Below, in pieces: positions 8,576 through 18,600 of a stretch of 64,000 bases of DNA. The stretch's first letter is position 1. Every line of letters starts with the position of its first letter. This DNA is from CAYTLW01 sp964438735 (GTDB lineage Bacteria; Myxococcota_A; UBA9042). A model generated the notes under the pieces. The model worked only from the letters and a program-made list of their open reading frames with translations, searched no databases and had not been told where the DNA came from. The stretch is taken from assembly GCA_964438735.1 (NCBI GenBank), contig CAYTLW010000018.1, forward strand, positions 1 to 64,000, read 5' to 3'. The translations under genes and the position numbers were made by a program.

Positions 8576-9547
8576 CTAGAGGCCGACCACATCGAGCACG
8601 CTCACAACCACCTCGGGCTGGGCGTCGATCTCGACCCCCGCCCCGTCAAAACGCATCTCGTACAGGTCCGGCTTGAGCACGCGCAGCCGCAAGATGATGC
8701 GGAATCGCGTGGCCTCACCGTTGATGACCCGCTGCTTGATGCTGGCGATGAACTCCGAGGCCGGATCGACCTCGAAGCGCGTGCCTTGCACTTCGTCAAT
8801 GGACTGAATGTCGTCGCCTTTGAGCACCACCGTCTCGAGCCCATCTTCGTTGGGGATGTCCCCCCAGGCGTCGTTGAGGACCAGGTCGAAGGTGTCCAGG
8901 TAGCCGGTGGTGATCTCGGTCTTCTTGTCGTCCTCTTCGCTGGCCTGGTACAGGTCGAGTTTGAAGAACTGCAGGCGCAGCTGGACGATGCCGTCGGCGG
9001 CGTTCTCGGGATTCGCCGCGGCCAGCTCCTTCTTCAGATTCTGAGCCTTCTTTTCGGAGAGGATCTCCAACTCCACCTCGGCCGAGAGCTGAATGCCCTG
9101 GAAGTCGCCGCACACCCAGTCGCAGCGGGCATCACCCGAGCAGTTGGTGATATTGATGGTGATGTCCTTGATCGGGCTGGACTCGGCCTTCTTCACAGCC
9201 ACCGGATCGTTGGGATCTGGCGCGGTGATGGCGCCCTTGATCTCGCGCCGACAGTCGCCGGCCAGGGAGAGCAGGCCCTGAACGTGCGCCAGCGTGCCCT
9301 TCTTGAGCGACTTGGGGATGCCGCTGATGAGCGGTTTGCCGTCGGGCCCCGTGGCGCCCACCTGCTTGTTGAGGTCGGAGCCGGTCAATTCGTCGATGTC
9401 GGGCCAGTCGATCTTCTCGGTGACCCGAGGGATCTTCTCCTTCTGGCCCAAAGTGATCTCTCCGGCGGACTTGAACAGGTTGCAGCCGCCCAGAAGGAGT
9501 CCGAGGCAGATGGCCGACACGATGGCTGTGGTGGTTGCTCTGTTCAT
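8576..9547 (-). CDS. Lipoprotein of unknown function
   Basis: 323 aa. The start is the ATG at 9547, which overlaps the upstream stop in an ATGA arrangement. The signal peptide ends in lipobox LLGGC (Cys about residue 21). The mature part is predicted beta-rich, with a small Cys cluster (NCSGDARCDWVCG) in the middle. I recognise no family. It is the middle gene of the operon between the barrel-like protein (9544-11418) and the hydrolase lipoprotein, so it is probably a periplasmic or outer-membrane partner of both. Confidence 0.75.
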   Translation of the reverse strand: MNRATTTAIVSAICLGLLLGGCNLFKSAGEITLGQKEKIPRVTEKIDWPDIDELTGSDLNKQVGATGPDGKPLISGIPKSLKKGTLAHVQGLLSLAGDCRREIKGAITAPDPNDPVAVKKAESSPIKDITINITNCSGDARCDWVCGDFQGIQLSAEVELEILSEKKAQNLKKELAAANPENAADGIVQLRLQFFKLDLYQASEEDDKKTEITTGYLDTFDLVLNDAWGDIPNEDGLETVVLKGDDIQSIDEVQGTRFEVDPASEFIASIKQRVINGEATRFRIILRLRVLKPDLYEMRFDGAGVEIDAQPEVVVSVLDVVGL

Positions 9548-11418
9548 TTGTTGCGGTCGCCGTAGGAGAAGCCGAACTCGGCGTTGAAGTTGAGATTGAT
9601 CGTGTTGCGGAACAGGCTGTCCGGTCCGATGCCGAAGGGCGTGATCGCCTCCATGTTGAAGTGGATGGCGTCGGCCAGGCGGTAGCGCGTCTTCAGGATG
9701 ATGATGTCGTTGTCGCGCCACTCGGCCGAGAACATATCGGCCAGGGACTTCGCCGTGCGGCGGTGATAGGTGGCCAGGAATTGCCAGTTGCCGATGTGCG
9801 GGATCTCCATGTGGAAGAAGAAGTTGTTGTCGCCGCTCTTCTGGCCCTCCTTGGCGCTGGGATCCTCGCGATCGTTGACCTCGATGGCGAAGGCCATGGC
9901 CAGGTAGTTGCCCATCTTCCAGCTGGCCTCGAAGTAGAGGCCGTGCACCGGGTCGCTGGTGGGATTTCGGCCCAGCACGCGCTGCAGCTTGGTGCCATTG
10001 GCCAGGTCCATGCCGCTGGCGCCCGTGAGGTACTGCACCCGCTGGACCTCGTACATGGTGTCGAAGTAGCTGGGCAGGTAGTTGTTGTCGTAGCGGCGCA
10101 GCTCGGTGCGGATTCGCAAGGCGTGCAGCGGCTCGGACTCGGGCGTCGGGCGATCGAAGTTCAGGCGGAGCAAGTTACCCCAGATCATCCCGGACGAGCG
10201 GATCGCCTTGGTGGGCACGTTCTCCCAGGTGGGCTGGTTCTCGTCGTCGGTGGGTACGCCGGTTTCGATGAAGCTGGTGTCGAAGTAGGTCTTCCAGTCG
10301 ACCTTCGGGGTGTCGACCAGCTTGATCTCGGTGCTCAGGCCGTAGGAGATCACCTCCGTGGCCAGGTACTTCGGCTGGAAGGTCTCCTGGTCGATGGCGA
10401 TCTCGCGCTCGTGGCGGCCGTCATCATCCTCGTCGTCGAAGTCGAGCAGGTTGCGCATGGGCGCGTCGATGTCGGCCGCGAAGCTGGCGCCGATGGAGAA
10501 GGAGCGGAGCATGTAGTTCTTGCGATCGATGAGGCTCAGCGGCTTGACGAAGAGCAGCCCGCCCAGAATCTCCGGCCCGGCGATGGAGTTGAGGTAGCTC
10601 TCGAAGCCGACGTAATCGCTGAACGCATCGAGCTCGAAGCTGACCCGACGGCGGTTGAGATCGAGGTTGGGGTTGTAGCGCTTGAGCACCGTGCCGTGGC
10701 CGATCGAGCTGGCCTTGAAGGCGTTGATGTCCAGGTAGAAGTGCTCCTCCTTGCCGCCGAAGTTGATGTACCGGATGATCTGAGCGTAGTCGGTCACCTC
10801 ATTCCAATCCGCCTTGCGGAACTGGCCGGCCTTGCTGAAGCGGCCGACCGTCTTCGTCTTGCCGTCCACTTCGACCGGGCGTTCGGGCCGGGTGTCGAGG
10901 ATTTCGAGCCGCAGCGGGATCGCGAAGGAGAGGGATAGCTCGCGCTTCCAGAGGTCGCGTGTGTAGTTGATCTCGGGCCGGATCAGGCCGTAGTAGATGA
11001 AGCCCAGGCGCTCGGCGCCCATGACGATACCGAAGCGATTCTCCCAGGGCGTCAGGCCAATGGAGCCGACATTGGCCAGCTCGCCTTCGATGAAGCGGCG
11101 CTCACCGCGCTTCTTCTTGGGCTTCTTCTTCTTCACTTCCGGGGCTGCCGACTTGCCAATCGATGCGGTCGGCCCCGGCAAGGTGGGTGCCGGCGCAGCC
11201 TTGGCAGGTGCAGCTTTGGCAGGAGCGGCCTTGGCAGGAGCAGCCTTGGGTTTGGGTGCGGCCTTCTTGCAAATCCAGGGCGGGCAGTCAGCCGGCGCGC
11301 CCGAGGGCGGCGACTGAGCACCCACCGCGCGCGTTGAAGCGCCGATCTGGGCGGAGGCCTGGGTGGACATTGCGGCGACGAATAGCAGGGCTGATGCCGC
11401 CACGGCGAATCGTTTCAT
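9544..11418 (-). CDS. Predicted outer-membrane beta-barrel protein with Lys/Ala/Pro linker
   Basis: About 624 aa from the ATG at 11418; an in-frame GTG at 11457 would add 13 residues. A Sec signal peptide ends in ASAQ. It is followed by an Ala-Pro-Lys repeat segment (PAKAA units, four times) and a Lys-rich patch (KKKKPKKKRGERR) before the folded part. The remainder is long, aromatic-rich and full of alternating polar/hydrophobic strands without transmembrane helices, as expected for a barrel of the alginate-export or porin type. I cannot name a family. First gene of a three-gene operon with a candidate promoter at 11521-11550. Confidence 0.65.
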   Translation of the reverse strand: MKRFAVAASALLFVAAMSTQASAQIGASTRAVGAQSPPSGAPADCPPWICKKAAPKPKAAPAKAAPAKAAPAKAAPAPTLPGPTASIGKSAAPEVKKKKPKKKRGERRFIEGELANVGSIGLTPWENRFGIVMGAERLGFIYYGLIRPEINYTRDLWKRELSLSFAIPLRLEILDTRPERPVEVDGKTKTVGRFSKAGQFRKADWNEVTDYAQIIRYINFGGKEEHFYLDINAFKASSIGHGTVLKRYNPNLDLNRRRVSFELDAFSDYVGFESYLNSIAGPEILGGLLFVKPLSLIDRKNYMLRSFSIGASFAADIDAPMRNLLDFDDEDDDGRHEREIAIDQETFQPKYLATEVISYGLSTEIKLVDTPKVDWKTYFDTSFIETGVPTDDENQPTWENVPTKAIRSSGMIWGNLLRLNFDRPTPESEPLHALRIRTELRRYDNNYLPSYFDTMYEVQRVQYLTGASGMDLANGTKLQRVLGRNPTSDPVHGLYFEASWKMGNYLAMAFAIEVNDREDPSAKEGQKSGDNNFFFHMEIPHIGNWQFLATYHRRTAKSLADMFSAEWRDNDIIILKTRYRLADAIHFNMEAITPFGIGPDSLFRNTINLNFNAEFGFSYGDRNK

Positions 11419-11520
11419 GAAGCGGAAATGGTTCACGATTTGTTGCGTCCCCAACACTGGTGGCCCGGCGAACTTCGAAGGTCGAACGAAGCACGGGCTT
11501 GCGGGTCTGAATCTGCGTGC

Positions 11521-11550
11521 AAGCTAGCACGCTCGATCGCCGATCGACAA
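11521..11550 (-). promoter_or_regulatory. Candidate sigma-70-like promoter for the envelope operon
   Basis: Read on the minus strand, TTGTCG (11545-11550) is separated by 18 bases from TAGCTT (11521-11526). It lies in the 169-base gap between the NACHT-like gene and the barrel gene and points into the operon. Matches to consensus are partial. Confidence 0.3.
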
Positions 11551-11587
11551 GGGAGTCGAAGGGCGGTCAGGCTGCCGGTTGGAGGGT

Positions 11588-13183
11588 CTAGAGCGAGTTG
11601 ATGATCTTGTGGGCGCAGGCCAACTCCGGCGTGGCCTTGCCCGCCGCCTTGGACGCTTTGCGGGCGGTCTTGATCAGCGGCGCCCGGGCGGCGGCCAGCG
11701 GCAAACCGCGATAGAGCAGGTCCACATCATGTCGCTCATAGCCGTGCGCCTTGCACATGGCCGTGGCGACCTGGAACAGACATCCGCCGCCCTTGGGCTG
11801 GCCGACGAGGTAGCCGACCACTTCCTTGGAACCGAGCCAGGCGGCATTGGCATCTACCGCCGCGCAGCCACCCTTGGCGACCTCACGATCCAGCCATCGA
11901 GCCAGGAAGAGGTCCGATACATTGCGATGACCGAAGCGCCACTCCCGGACGCCGGCGATCCGCTCGAACAGGGCGGACTGCAGGATCTTCTCGCAGACGT
12001 AGCGATTCTCGGCGCCCTTGCCGCCGGCCATTCGCAGGCTCGTCAGACAGCGCTTAACAGTGAACTCCAGGTTCCACTGACCACCGTCGCGGCCCTTGAC
12101 CTTGAGCATCCCATCCACGGCCGCCAGCACCTTGGTCTGGTCCCACTTGAGCGCCGCCAGCTCCTTGCGCAGGCGCTCGGCGACGATGCGCTCGTGGACC
12201 TGGCTCAGGTTCGCCGTCAGGCCGCCCACGTCGGTCTTCGGCTCGAACTTCTCGGCCATCCGGTGGATCACCTGGATGTCGCGATAGGTGGCCATGTAGG
12301 GGTGGTAGCAGCGATCGCGCAGCTTGCTCTGCCGATCGAGGTGGTACATGCGCACGAAGGACTGCGCTGTCGCCTTGGCGTTGTCGTCTTTTGCGGTCCA
12401 GGCCAGGGTCGAGCGGACGCGCGAGCAGTTCAGCGCCGGGATCTCCAGCTTGCCGTCGAGCCCCGTGAGGCCGTAGTCGTCGCTGTAGATGCCGGGTCGG
12501 GCGAAGATCACCGACTGGGCGGTCTTCGGGTAGCGGGTTCGCAGGCCGTCGATCTGGGCGATGACCTTCTTGCGCTTGCCGTAGGGCACCTCGTCGAGCG
12601 AGTCGAGCAGGACCACGAAGCGGTGATGGCCGAGCAGCTCCAGGAAGGTCTCGCGATCGGAAACTCGGCTGGTCAGCTTCAGCTGGCGGATGCACTGATT
12701 GATGATGGCGTTTTCGCCGGCCTTCAGGCGGCCCAGATTGGCGGCCACGTCGGCGTTCAGGTCCACTCGGAAGACGGGGATGCGTTGGCAGGACCAGGAT
12801 TCGATGGCGCGGGCCAGGGTGCTCTTGCCAACACCGCCTCGGGCCACCACAAGCACGTTGCTCGCGTCGCCGCGAACCAATGCGTCGACGAACTTATCGT
12901 CGCGCAGGATGGCGTACTTGCCGCCGGGCAGGGTCTTCGTCCAGCGATGGACCTCCAGGTCGACGTGGTTGTAGCGCAGGTCCTCGACCGCCTTGGTCTG
13001 GTCGGCCAGGTGCTTGGTGCATGCCTTGGCGTAGGGCAGCTCCCCCTCGGCCAGGAAGGCGTTGAGGTTGCTGGGACCGCAGCCGACCGCGAGGCCCGCT
13101 CCTACCAACAGCATGGGCAGGAGCGCACGACTCCAAAGGTGGTTGGACAACGATTCGTCGCGGGCGGCGATGCGGTTTCCCAT
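11588..13183 (-). CDS. NACHT-like P-loop NTPase lipoprotein, copy 2
   Basis: 531 aa. The ATG at 13183 is chosen over the longer frame because it has a good ribosome binding site (GAGGAG, 8 bases upstream) and begins a clean lipoprotein signal peptide with lipobox LAVGC (Cys35). Walker A ARGGVGKS (114-121), Walker B VVLLDSLDEV (190-199), sensor-like FARPG, and a C-terminal VSDLFLARWL match the copy at 23-1852 in the same order. Eleven cysteines follow Cys35; ten pair with those of copy 1, in shared contexts such as RCY.P..AT.RD, VCE..LQS.LFER and CK..GY. It lacks the Lys-rich tail of copy 1. It is divergent from an unknown lipoprotein gene at 13335. Function unknown. Confidence 0.85.
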   Translation of the reverse strand: MGNRIAARDESLSNHLWSRALLPMLLVGAGLAVGCGPSNLNAFLAEGELPYAKACTKHLADQTKAVEDLRYNHVDLEVHRWTKTLPGGKYAILRDDKFVDALVRGDASNVLVVARGGVGKSTLARAIESWSCQRIPVFRVDLNADVAANLGRLKAGENAIINQCIRQLKLTSRVSDRETFLELLGHHRFVVLLDSLDEVPYGKRKKVIAQIDGLRTRYPKTAQSVIFARPGIYSDDYGLTGLDGKLEIPALNCSRVRSTLAWTAKDDNAKATAQSFVRMYHLDRQSKLRDRCYHPYMATYRDIQVIHRMAEKFEPKTDVGGLTANLSQVHERIVAERLRKELAALKWDQTKVLAAVDGMLKVKGRDGGQWNLEFTVKRCLTSLRMAGGKGAENRYVCEKILQSALFERIAGVREWRFGHRNVSDLFLARWLDREVAKGGCAAVDANAAWLGSKEVVGYLVGQPKGGGCLFQVATAMCKAHGYERHDVDLLYRGLPLAAARAPLIKTARKASKAAGKATPELACAHKIINSL

Positions 13184-13334
13184 CGGATCTGCTCCTCGGT
13201 GGACGCTGGCGGCATGGTAGACGGCCGCCAGCAGTGCGGCAACCGGGGGCCTCCACCCGTCTTGCCGCCAACGGCCACGCCCTGCTACCGTCGCCAGCCC
13301 GCCACGCGGGCGAGCCTCTGCACGGAGTACGACC

Positions 13335-14981
13335 ATGATCGGCCATCGCCTCCCCGTCGCCCTCAATCTCCTCCTCGTCGCCGCCATGGCCATCCCCCTG
13401 GCCGCCGGCTGCGGACCGAAGAAGAAGAAGAAGGAAGTGCGCGCCGAACAGGGCGAGGCCAAGCTCAAAGAGGTCATGGAGGCGCGCCGCAAGCGGCTGC
13501 TGGCCAAGCTGCCGACCGCCGACGTCAAGGGCGACGCCGAAGAGCATCCATGGCTGGCCTGGGTCAAGAAGTTCGCCGGCAGCCAGTCCAAGTCCGAATT
13601 CCGCAAGGTCGCCGTGCTGGCCCGCGGCAGCGACATCGCGACGGCAGGCGAGCACCTGGCGACCTGGCTGCAGGCGCAGAAGCGCTACTTCCGCGACGCC
13701 AAGATGTCACCCCGGGAGTACTACCGCGACCTGGCCATCGCCGCCCGTTCGTCCAAGGACCGCCCGTGGGCGCAGGACCTGGAGTTCGAGCGCATCTTCT
13801 TCCATGCCGCGCAGGTCGCCCGGACACACGACATGTTCAGCGAGAGCCGCGGGCCGGAGGATGACCGGGTCACGCACTACTTCACGTTCTGGCGCCTGGC
13901 GTTCGACTTCACGGCCAAGACCGCGCTCTTCCAGGAGGAGACGAACAAACTCTGCAAGACCAAGCTGGGCGAATTCTGCAAGGACATCCCCATGGAGCTG
14001 CAGTCCTTCCAGGTGATGAAGCCCTACTACAACAAGGTCATCGAGAACATCGGCGCCTATAAGAAGCAGTTCCCGCAGAGCCCCTGGAACGCATTCCTGG
14101 ACCGGATCGCCGAGCAGTATCGCCTGGCCGAAGCCAGGGTCCCGAAGTGGGTCGAGAAGCCCGTGCTGGCGCCGATTCGCTCGACCGTGGCGGCGCCGGT
14201 GGGCGGCAACGCTGTGCTCTACATCGAGGAAGATGGTGTGGCGTTGATGCAGAATGTGCTCCGCAGGAAGGGCAAGATTCCAAAGGAGATCACCGAAAAG
14301 GGCGTCGAAAAGGAGCTCGGCCCGGCATGGGAGGGCACCTGGGCGCGTGACAAGGAGTTGGAGCGACAGATCTCGCTCCTGGTCGAGGATGTGCGCTCGT
14401 CCACCATCTCGCAGTACAACCAGAGCACCGTATTGCTGATCACCCGGGCCGATGTGCCGATCTCGTATATCGGCGCCGCGCTGCGTGCCACCGCCATCGG
14501 CGAGCACGCCAAGGAGTGGCCGACGGTGATGGTGGTCGGCCGACGTCGCGCCGACGGCTCCAACCGTCGAACCGGGTACCTGCTGACGGTCCTGGCCGAC
14601 GACAAGGCGGTCGTCTTCAAGCTCAAGGATCCGGCCACCAAGAAGACCCGCAAATGCCGCGCATGGGGCGTGATCGGCAACCAGACCTTCGAGGCCAAGG
14701 GCTTCTCACCCGCCGTCTGGCATGGCGGCGACAAGGTGTGGACCGGCAAGCTCGCTTCAGACGGCAAGCTGCGCGACGCAGAAGGAGCAGCCGGCCACGG
14801 TGAGGGCGATCGCCTGTCGGTATGGGCCGAGCGGCAGACCACCTCGATCGTGGTGGCGGTGCCCGAGTCCGCGACCTACGCCCAGTTCCTCGAGGCGCTC
14901 AACGGCGTCGCCCATCGCTGCGAAAAAGACGATTGCCGCATCGAGCGCGATCAGCCGGTCTTCGTAGCCACCTGCCCCTGA
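13335..14981 (+). CDS. Large lipoprotein of unknown function, possibly with ExbD-like folds
   Basis: 548 aa. The ATG has GGAG about 8 bases upstream. The signal peptide ends in a canonical lipobox LAAGC (Cys26), followed by five lysines. Residues ~40-260 are helical; residues ~280-400 contain a pattern (YIEEDGVAL, then a helix, then VLLITRADVPISYIGAALRAT) that resembles the periplasmic domain of ExbD/TolR, and a similar strand-helix unit occurs at the C-terminus (SIVVAVPESATYAQFLEAL). The ExbD similarity is judged by eye. Divergent from NACHT-like copy 2 across 151 bases, so the two may share regulation. Confidence 0.7.
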   Translation: MIGHRLPVALNLLLVAAMAIPLAAGCGPKKKKKEVRAEQGEAKLKEVMEARRKRLLAKLPTADVKGDAEEHPWLAWVKKFAGSQSKSEFRKVAVLARGSDIATAGEHLATWLQAQKRYFRDAKMSPREYYRDLAIAARSSKDRPWAQDLEFERIFFHAAQVARTHDMFSESRGPEDDRVTHYFTFWRLAFDFTAKTALFQEETNKLCKTKLGEFCKDIPMELQSFQVMKPYYNKVIENIGAYKKQFPQSPWNAFLDRIAEQYRLAEARVPKWVEKPVLAPIRSTVAAPVGGNAVLYIEEDGVALMQNVLRRKGKIPKEITEKGVEKELGPAWEGTWARDKELERQISLLVEDVRSSTISQYNQSTVLLITRADVPISYIGAALRATAIGEHAKEWPTVMVVGRRRADGSNRRTGYLLTVLADDKAVVFKLKDPATKKTRKCRAWGVIGNQTFEAKGFSPAVWHGGDKVWTGKLASDGKLRDAEGAAGHGEGDRLSVWAERQTTSIVVAVPESATYAQFLEALNGVAHRCEKDDCRIERDQPVFVATCP

Positions 14982-15045
14982 TTCCGGACGGGCCGAGCCA
15001 CCGCCGCGCAGAACTCAGAGGGCCGAAGGCCTGTATGCAGTGGGA

Positions 15046-15075
15046 AGGCCGGAGAAATGACACTTTTTCCGGCCT
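15046..15075. terminator. Bidirectional hairpin terminator between convergent genes
   Basis: A 12-base stem (AGGCCGGAGAAA / TTTTTCCGGCCT, one mismatch) with a 6-base loop lies between the lipoprotein ending at 14981 and the convergent gene ending at 15101. It has A-rich and T-rich sides, so it could work in both directions. Confidence 0.6.
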
Positions 15076-15100
15076 GGGGCCGAGCCCCGGCCCCCAAATG

Positions 15101-15667
15101 TCAGTGTGGATCCTGGCCGTCTTCGTAGCGTTGCTTCATGACCCGCCACTCGGCTTCCTGCACCAGGGTGTGCAGTTCGTCCAGCGCGTAGGGGCCCAGC
15201 CACTGCAAGACGACGGCCCGCAGCTCCTCCACGTCCAGGTGACCGGCCACGATCAGTGCGACGATCACCGCGGCATCCTCCGGACCGCGGCCGGCGAGTA
15301 ACGTGGCCCCTATCAAGGGCACATGCACCGCGGGTAGCGGCCAGTCGGGCACGGCCTCGGCGCTCGCCGCCGCCGCATCGAACAGGGGCGCGTAGTGGTC
15401 GCTCCGCTGAATCCAGCGCACGATGACGCCATCCTCATCCCAGGTCCAGCCGCCGCCAACGAGCTCCCGGGCGTCCACGTGCCCGATAGGGGCGCCGTCG
15501 GCGATCACCTCCAGCAACCGCGGCTGACCCGGCAGGCCACGAACCCACAGGGCTGTGCGACCGCTCGCAATCAGGGCGCAGCCGGCGCGCCGACCGCGAT
15601 CGGCCAGGTTGTTCAGCGCGTCGCGGAACTGCGCCTCATCCACCGGGGTTCGGGCTGCGGGCGTCAT
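15101..15667 (-). CDS. Small nucleotidyltransferase-like protein
   Basis: 188 aa. The ATG overlaps the stop of the glycosyltransferase gene in an ATGA arrangement, so the two are coupled. The N-terminal half (ALIASGRTALWVRGLPGQP) and a later helix (VPLIGATLLAGRGPEDAAVI) resemble the layout of small AbiEii/MNT-like nucleotidyltransferases, where the second segment normally reads 'lL..L..gR.kD..DV'. The acidic metal-binding pair usual after the first segment is not obvious, so it may be inactive. No signal peptide. Family call is tentative. Confidence 0.5.
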   Translation of the reverse strand: MTPAARTPVDEAQFRDALNNLADRGRRAGCALIASGRTALWVRGLPGQPRLLEVIADGAPIGHVDARELVGGGWTWDEDGVIVRWIQRSDHYAPLFDAAAASAEAVPDWPLPAVHVPLIGATLLAGRGPEDAAVIVALIVAGHLDVEELRAVVLQWLGPYALDELHTLVQEAEWRVMKQRYEDGQDPH

Positions 15668-18600
15668 CGTCGGGATCGGGTGGCGCCCGCGTCCACCGCC
15701 GGTGGGGTGGCGTCGGCGCCTGGCGGCACCCAGGCACAGGTTGTCGGCCGGCCGTAGGGTTGGATGCGCTGCCAGAGTTGCAGGCGGACGGAGCGCCAGT
15801 GCTTGAGATGGGGGTCGTGGAACTCCCGCACCAGCCGGAAATGTTTGCGTATGGTCGGCTTGCGAGCGATGTAGCGGGGCGAGAACCACGAGCGCGGCCC
15901 GGCGACGATGAACTTCACCTTGTCCTGGCAGACCTTGTTCCAGAAGTCGGCCTCGGAGACCACGCCGGTCTTGAACGTCTTGGCGTTGGTGTCCACGTGG
16001 TCGGCGGCCATCCTCCGATCGGCGAGCAGGGCCACGGTCGGGGCGTGGGTGCTGGAGCCGGTGATGGTGTCGGAGCGCTCGCTGTTGTCGCGGATATAAG
16101 CGGCGATCTCCTCCGCGGTGGAGTACCAACGCTTCTTGCTCCACAGGTAGTGATGGGTGGCCGACTCGATGTTGCCGCGCAGGCGATGGGTCTTCCAGAA
16201 GAAGTGGCGCGTCAGGGAGCTCACAGCCTCGGGTCCGGGCGCCTTCAACCAGTCGAATTCCAATCGCTCGCCAGCACCACGGGTGCCCTTTCGGGCGGTG
16301 AATTCGCTGGGGAAGACCCGCTGGTTCGCCCACATATTGACCGGCACCCAGAGCAGACTCAGCACCAGGGCGCCCGCAGCTACGCCCCGGATCCAACCGA
16401 CAGCGGGCGTGAACGCACCCGTGGAAGACACGCCGTCCTCATCGGGTCGCCAGGCCCAACCGCAGCCGAGCGCGGTTCGACCCATTCGGGCCAGGGCGTG
16501 CAGCCAGCCAGCGGCGAGCAACGCGATGACCGGCAAAAGCAAGGTGTAATAGAAGTCGTAGCGCTCCTTGAACTGAGCGAACTCCACCAGCAGGGTCACG
16601 GCCACAAAGGTCATGATCATCGTCAGACCGCCAGAACGCATGTGCAGCCACCAGCGACGGGGATGCCAGAGCAGGTCCCAGCTGGCGGCGTCCAGCACGT
16701 CCGGCGCGGCAAAGCCGGATGGCGTGCGGCGGGGACCACGATCCGGGGCGGATTCACCGCGCCGCGTGCGGTCGAATCGACGCATCGCGATGCCGATGGC
16801 CACGCCGGCGGGCGCCAGGAGGGCGAGCCAGTAGTGGGCGGCGTGATAGTAGAGGCTGACCGAGAAGTCCCGGCTGCCGAGCATGGCGGAGACGTTGTTT
16901 GGGATCGCGTGCAGGCCCTCGCTCAAGGGAACGAACCCAGGCGTCTTGGCGCGCTTGAGGAAGTGGTAGTGGTAGACGCCTTCGTAATAGGCGTCACCGG
17001 CCAGCAGGTGCCCGAGCAAGGCGACCGTGCCAAAAACGGTGATGAAGCCCAGCGAGAGTTGGACCAGGGGCAGGCTCATGATGCGCGCTGGCAGGGAGCG
17101 GGCGCGCCCGCCGACCAGCCTCGGCGCGAAGAGCAGCAGGACGAAGAGGGCCAGAAAGACGCCGGCGGCGTAGATGCCGGTGCAGACCGCGGCGCCAAAG
17201 AGCAGGCCGGCGGCGAAGTCCTTGCGAGAGAGCAGGGCCCAGGCGGCCAGCATCATCCACATGGTGGTCAGGTTGACGCCCGTGAGGTTCGTCGAGGCTT
17301 TGAGCACCGCGGCGGCGAGCAGGAAGAGGGCCATGGCCGCGACGCCGATCATGGGATCGTAGTAGCGGCGCGCGATGCGCCAGACGGCGATGCCCGTCAC
17401 CGCCGCCGCCAGGGCGGAGAGCCCCTTGGCCAGGGTGAATGAGAAGCCCACCAGGGCGAAGAGCGCTGCGGGCACGCCGATGTGCAGCGGCGGGTGGGAG
17501 AAGAAGAAGTCATGGTACGGCCAGGTGCCTTCAGCCCACGCCTTGGCGGCATAGAAGTAGATGCCCTCGTCGGTGGCCGAGTAGCGCATCCCGTTGATCT
17601 TCAAGATGACGAAACAGGCCAGGATGGCCGTCACCGCGGCGCGTTCGGCGACGACGGCGAAGTCGTCATCCACCACGTGGTCCATACGTGCCAGCACGCC
17701 GCTGATCACCGCGACCACCAGGCAGCCCAGCCCGAGGCTCATCAGCACCGCGCCGAGGGCCGCGTCGAAGGCCCCTTCGCCAGCGACCAGTGGCGTGATG
17801 GAGCCCAGAAGCAGGATGGCGACGGCGGCGCCGCGCAGCAGCCAGCGACCCGGCGCCTTCGGCCAGGCGAGCAGGGCCAGCAGGGCGGGCGCTGCCAGGG
17901 CGCTGAGCACCACCAGGCCCGGCGCGCTCATCATGGGTCCGGTGACCATGTCCGCACCGGGTGCCACCGGGGGCGAGGTCCACACGGACAGCGCAGCGCT
18001 GATGGGCAATCGGCTCTGACCGATCCAGCCGATGGGCATCCACCAGGCGGCGAACAGGACCGCGGCACCTGTGCCGGCGACCATGCGGGCCAGCCGATGT
18101 TGGCCGCTCTGGGTCATGGCCACGAGTCCGGCCGCAGCGAGCCCGCTCCAGGCCGCGATGGGCAAACCGAGCAGGCCCGAACGCATGGGCCACATGGCCG
18201 GGCGCATCAACTCCGGATCGCTGGCACCGCGCAAGAGCAGGGCCACCAGGGCCAACAGCAGCGTGACAACGGCGACATGGTCCGCGCGCTCTCCTTTGGG
18301 TTCGGCCGACCACTGGCCGGTGGCCCACAAGACCGCGCCGCCCAAAAGCGCCAGCAGGCAGGCCCATACGGTCCCTGTCAGGGCGGCTGACCATGGAACG
18401 GGCAAGGCCTCGCTGACGGCCCGCCAGACCGGCTGGTCGGCGTCGCCCACACCCGCCGGGAGCACGAGCGCCAGCGCACACAAGCCGGCGGCGGCGCCCA
18501 GGAGCCAGCGCAGGTCCAAGGGTCGGCTGTCGTCCGTCTCTACAGTGACGGACTGCTCGTCGAAGAAGGCGTCCGTGGCGCGCAGTTTCTGCACCGCCCG

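Noticed and set aside
5934..8579. 881-codon open frame on the plus strand
   Set aside because: Antisense to the hydrolase lipoprotein, which has a signal peptide, a ribosome binding site and motifs.
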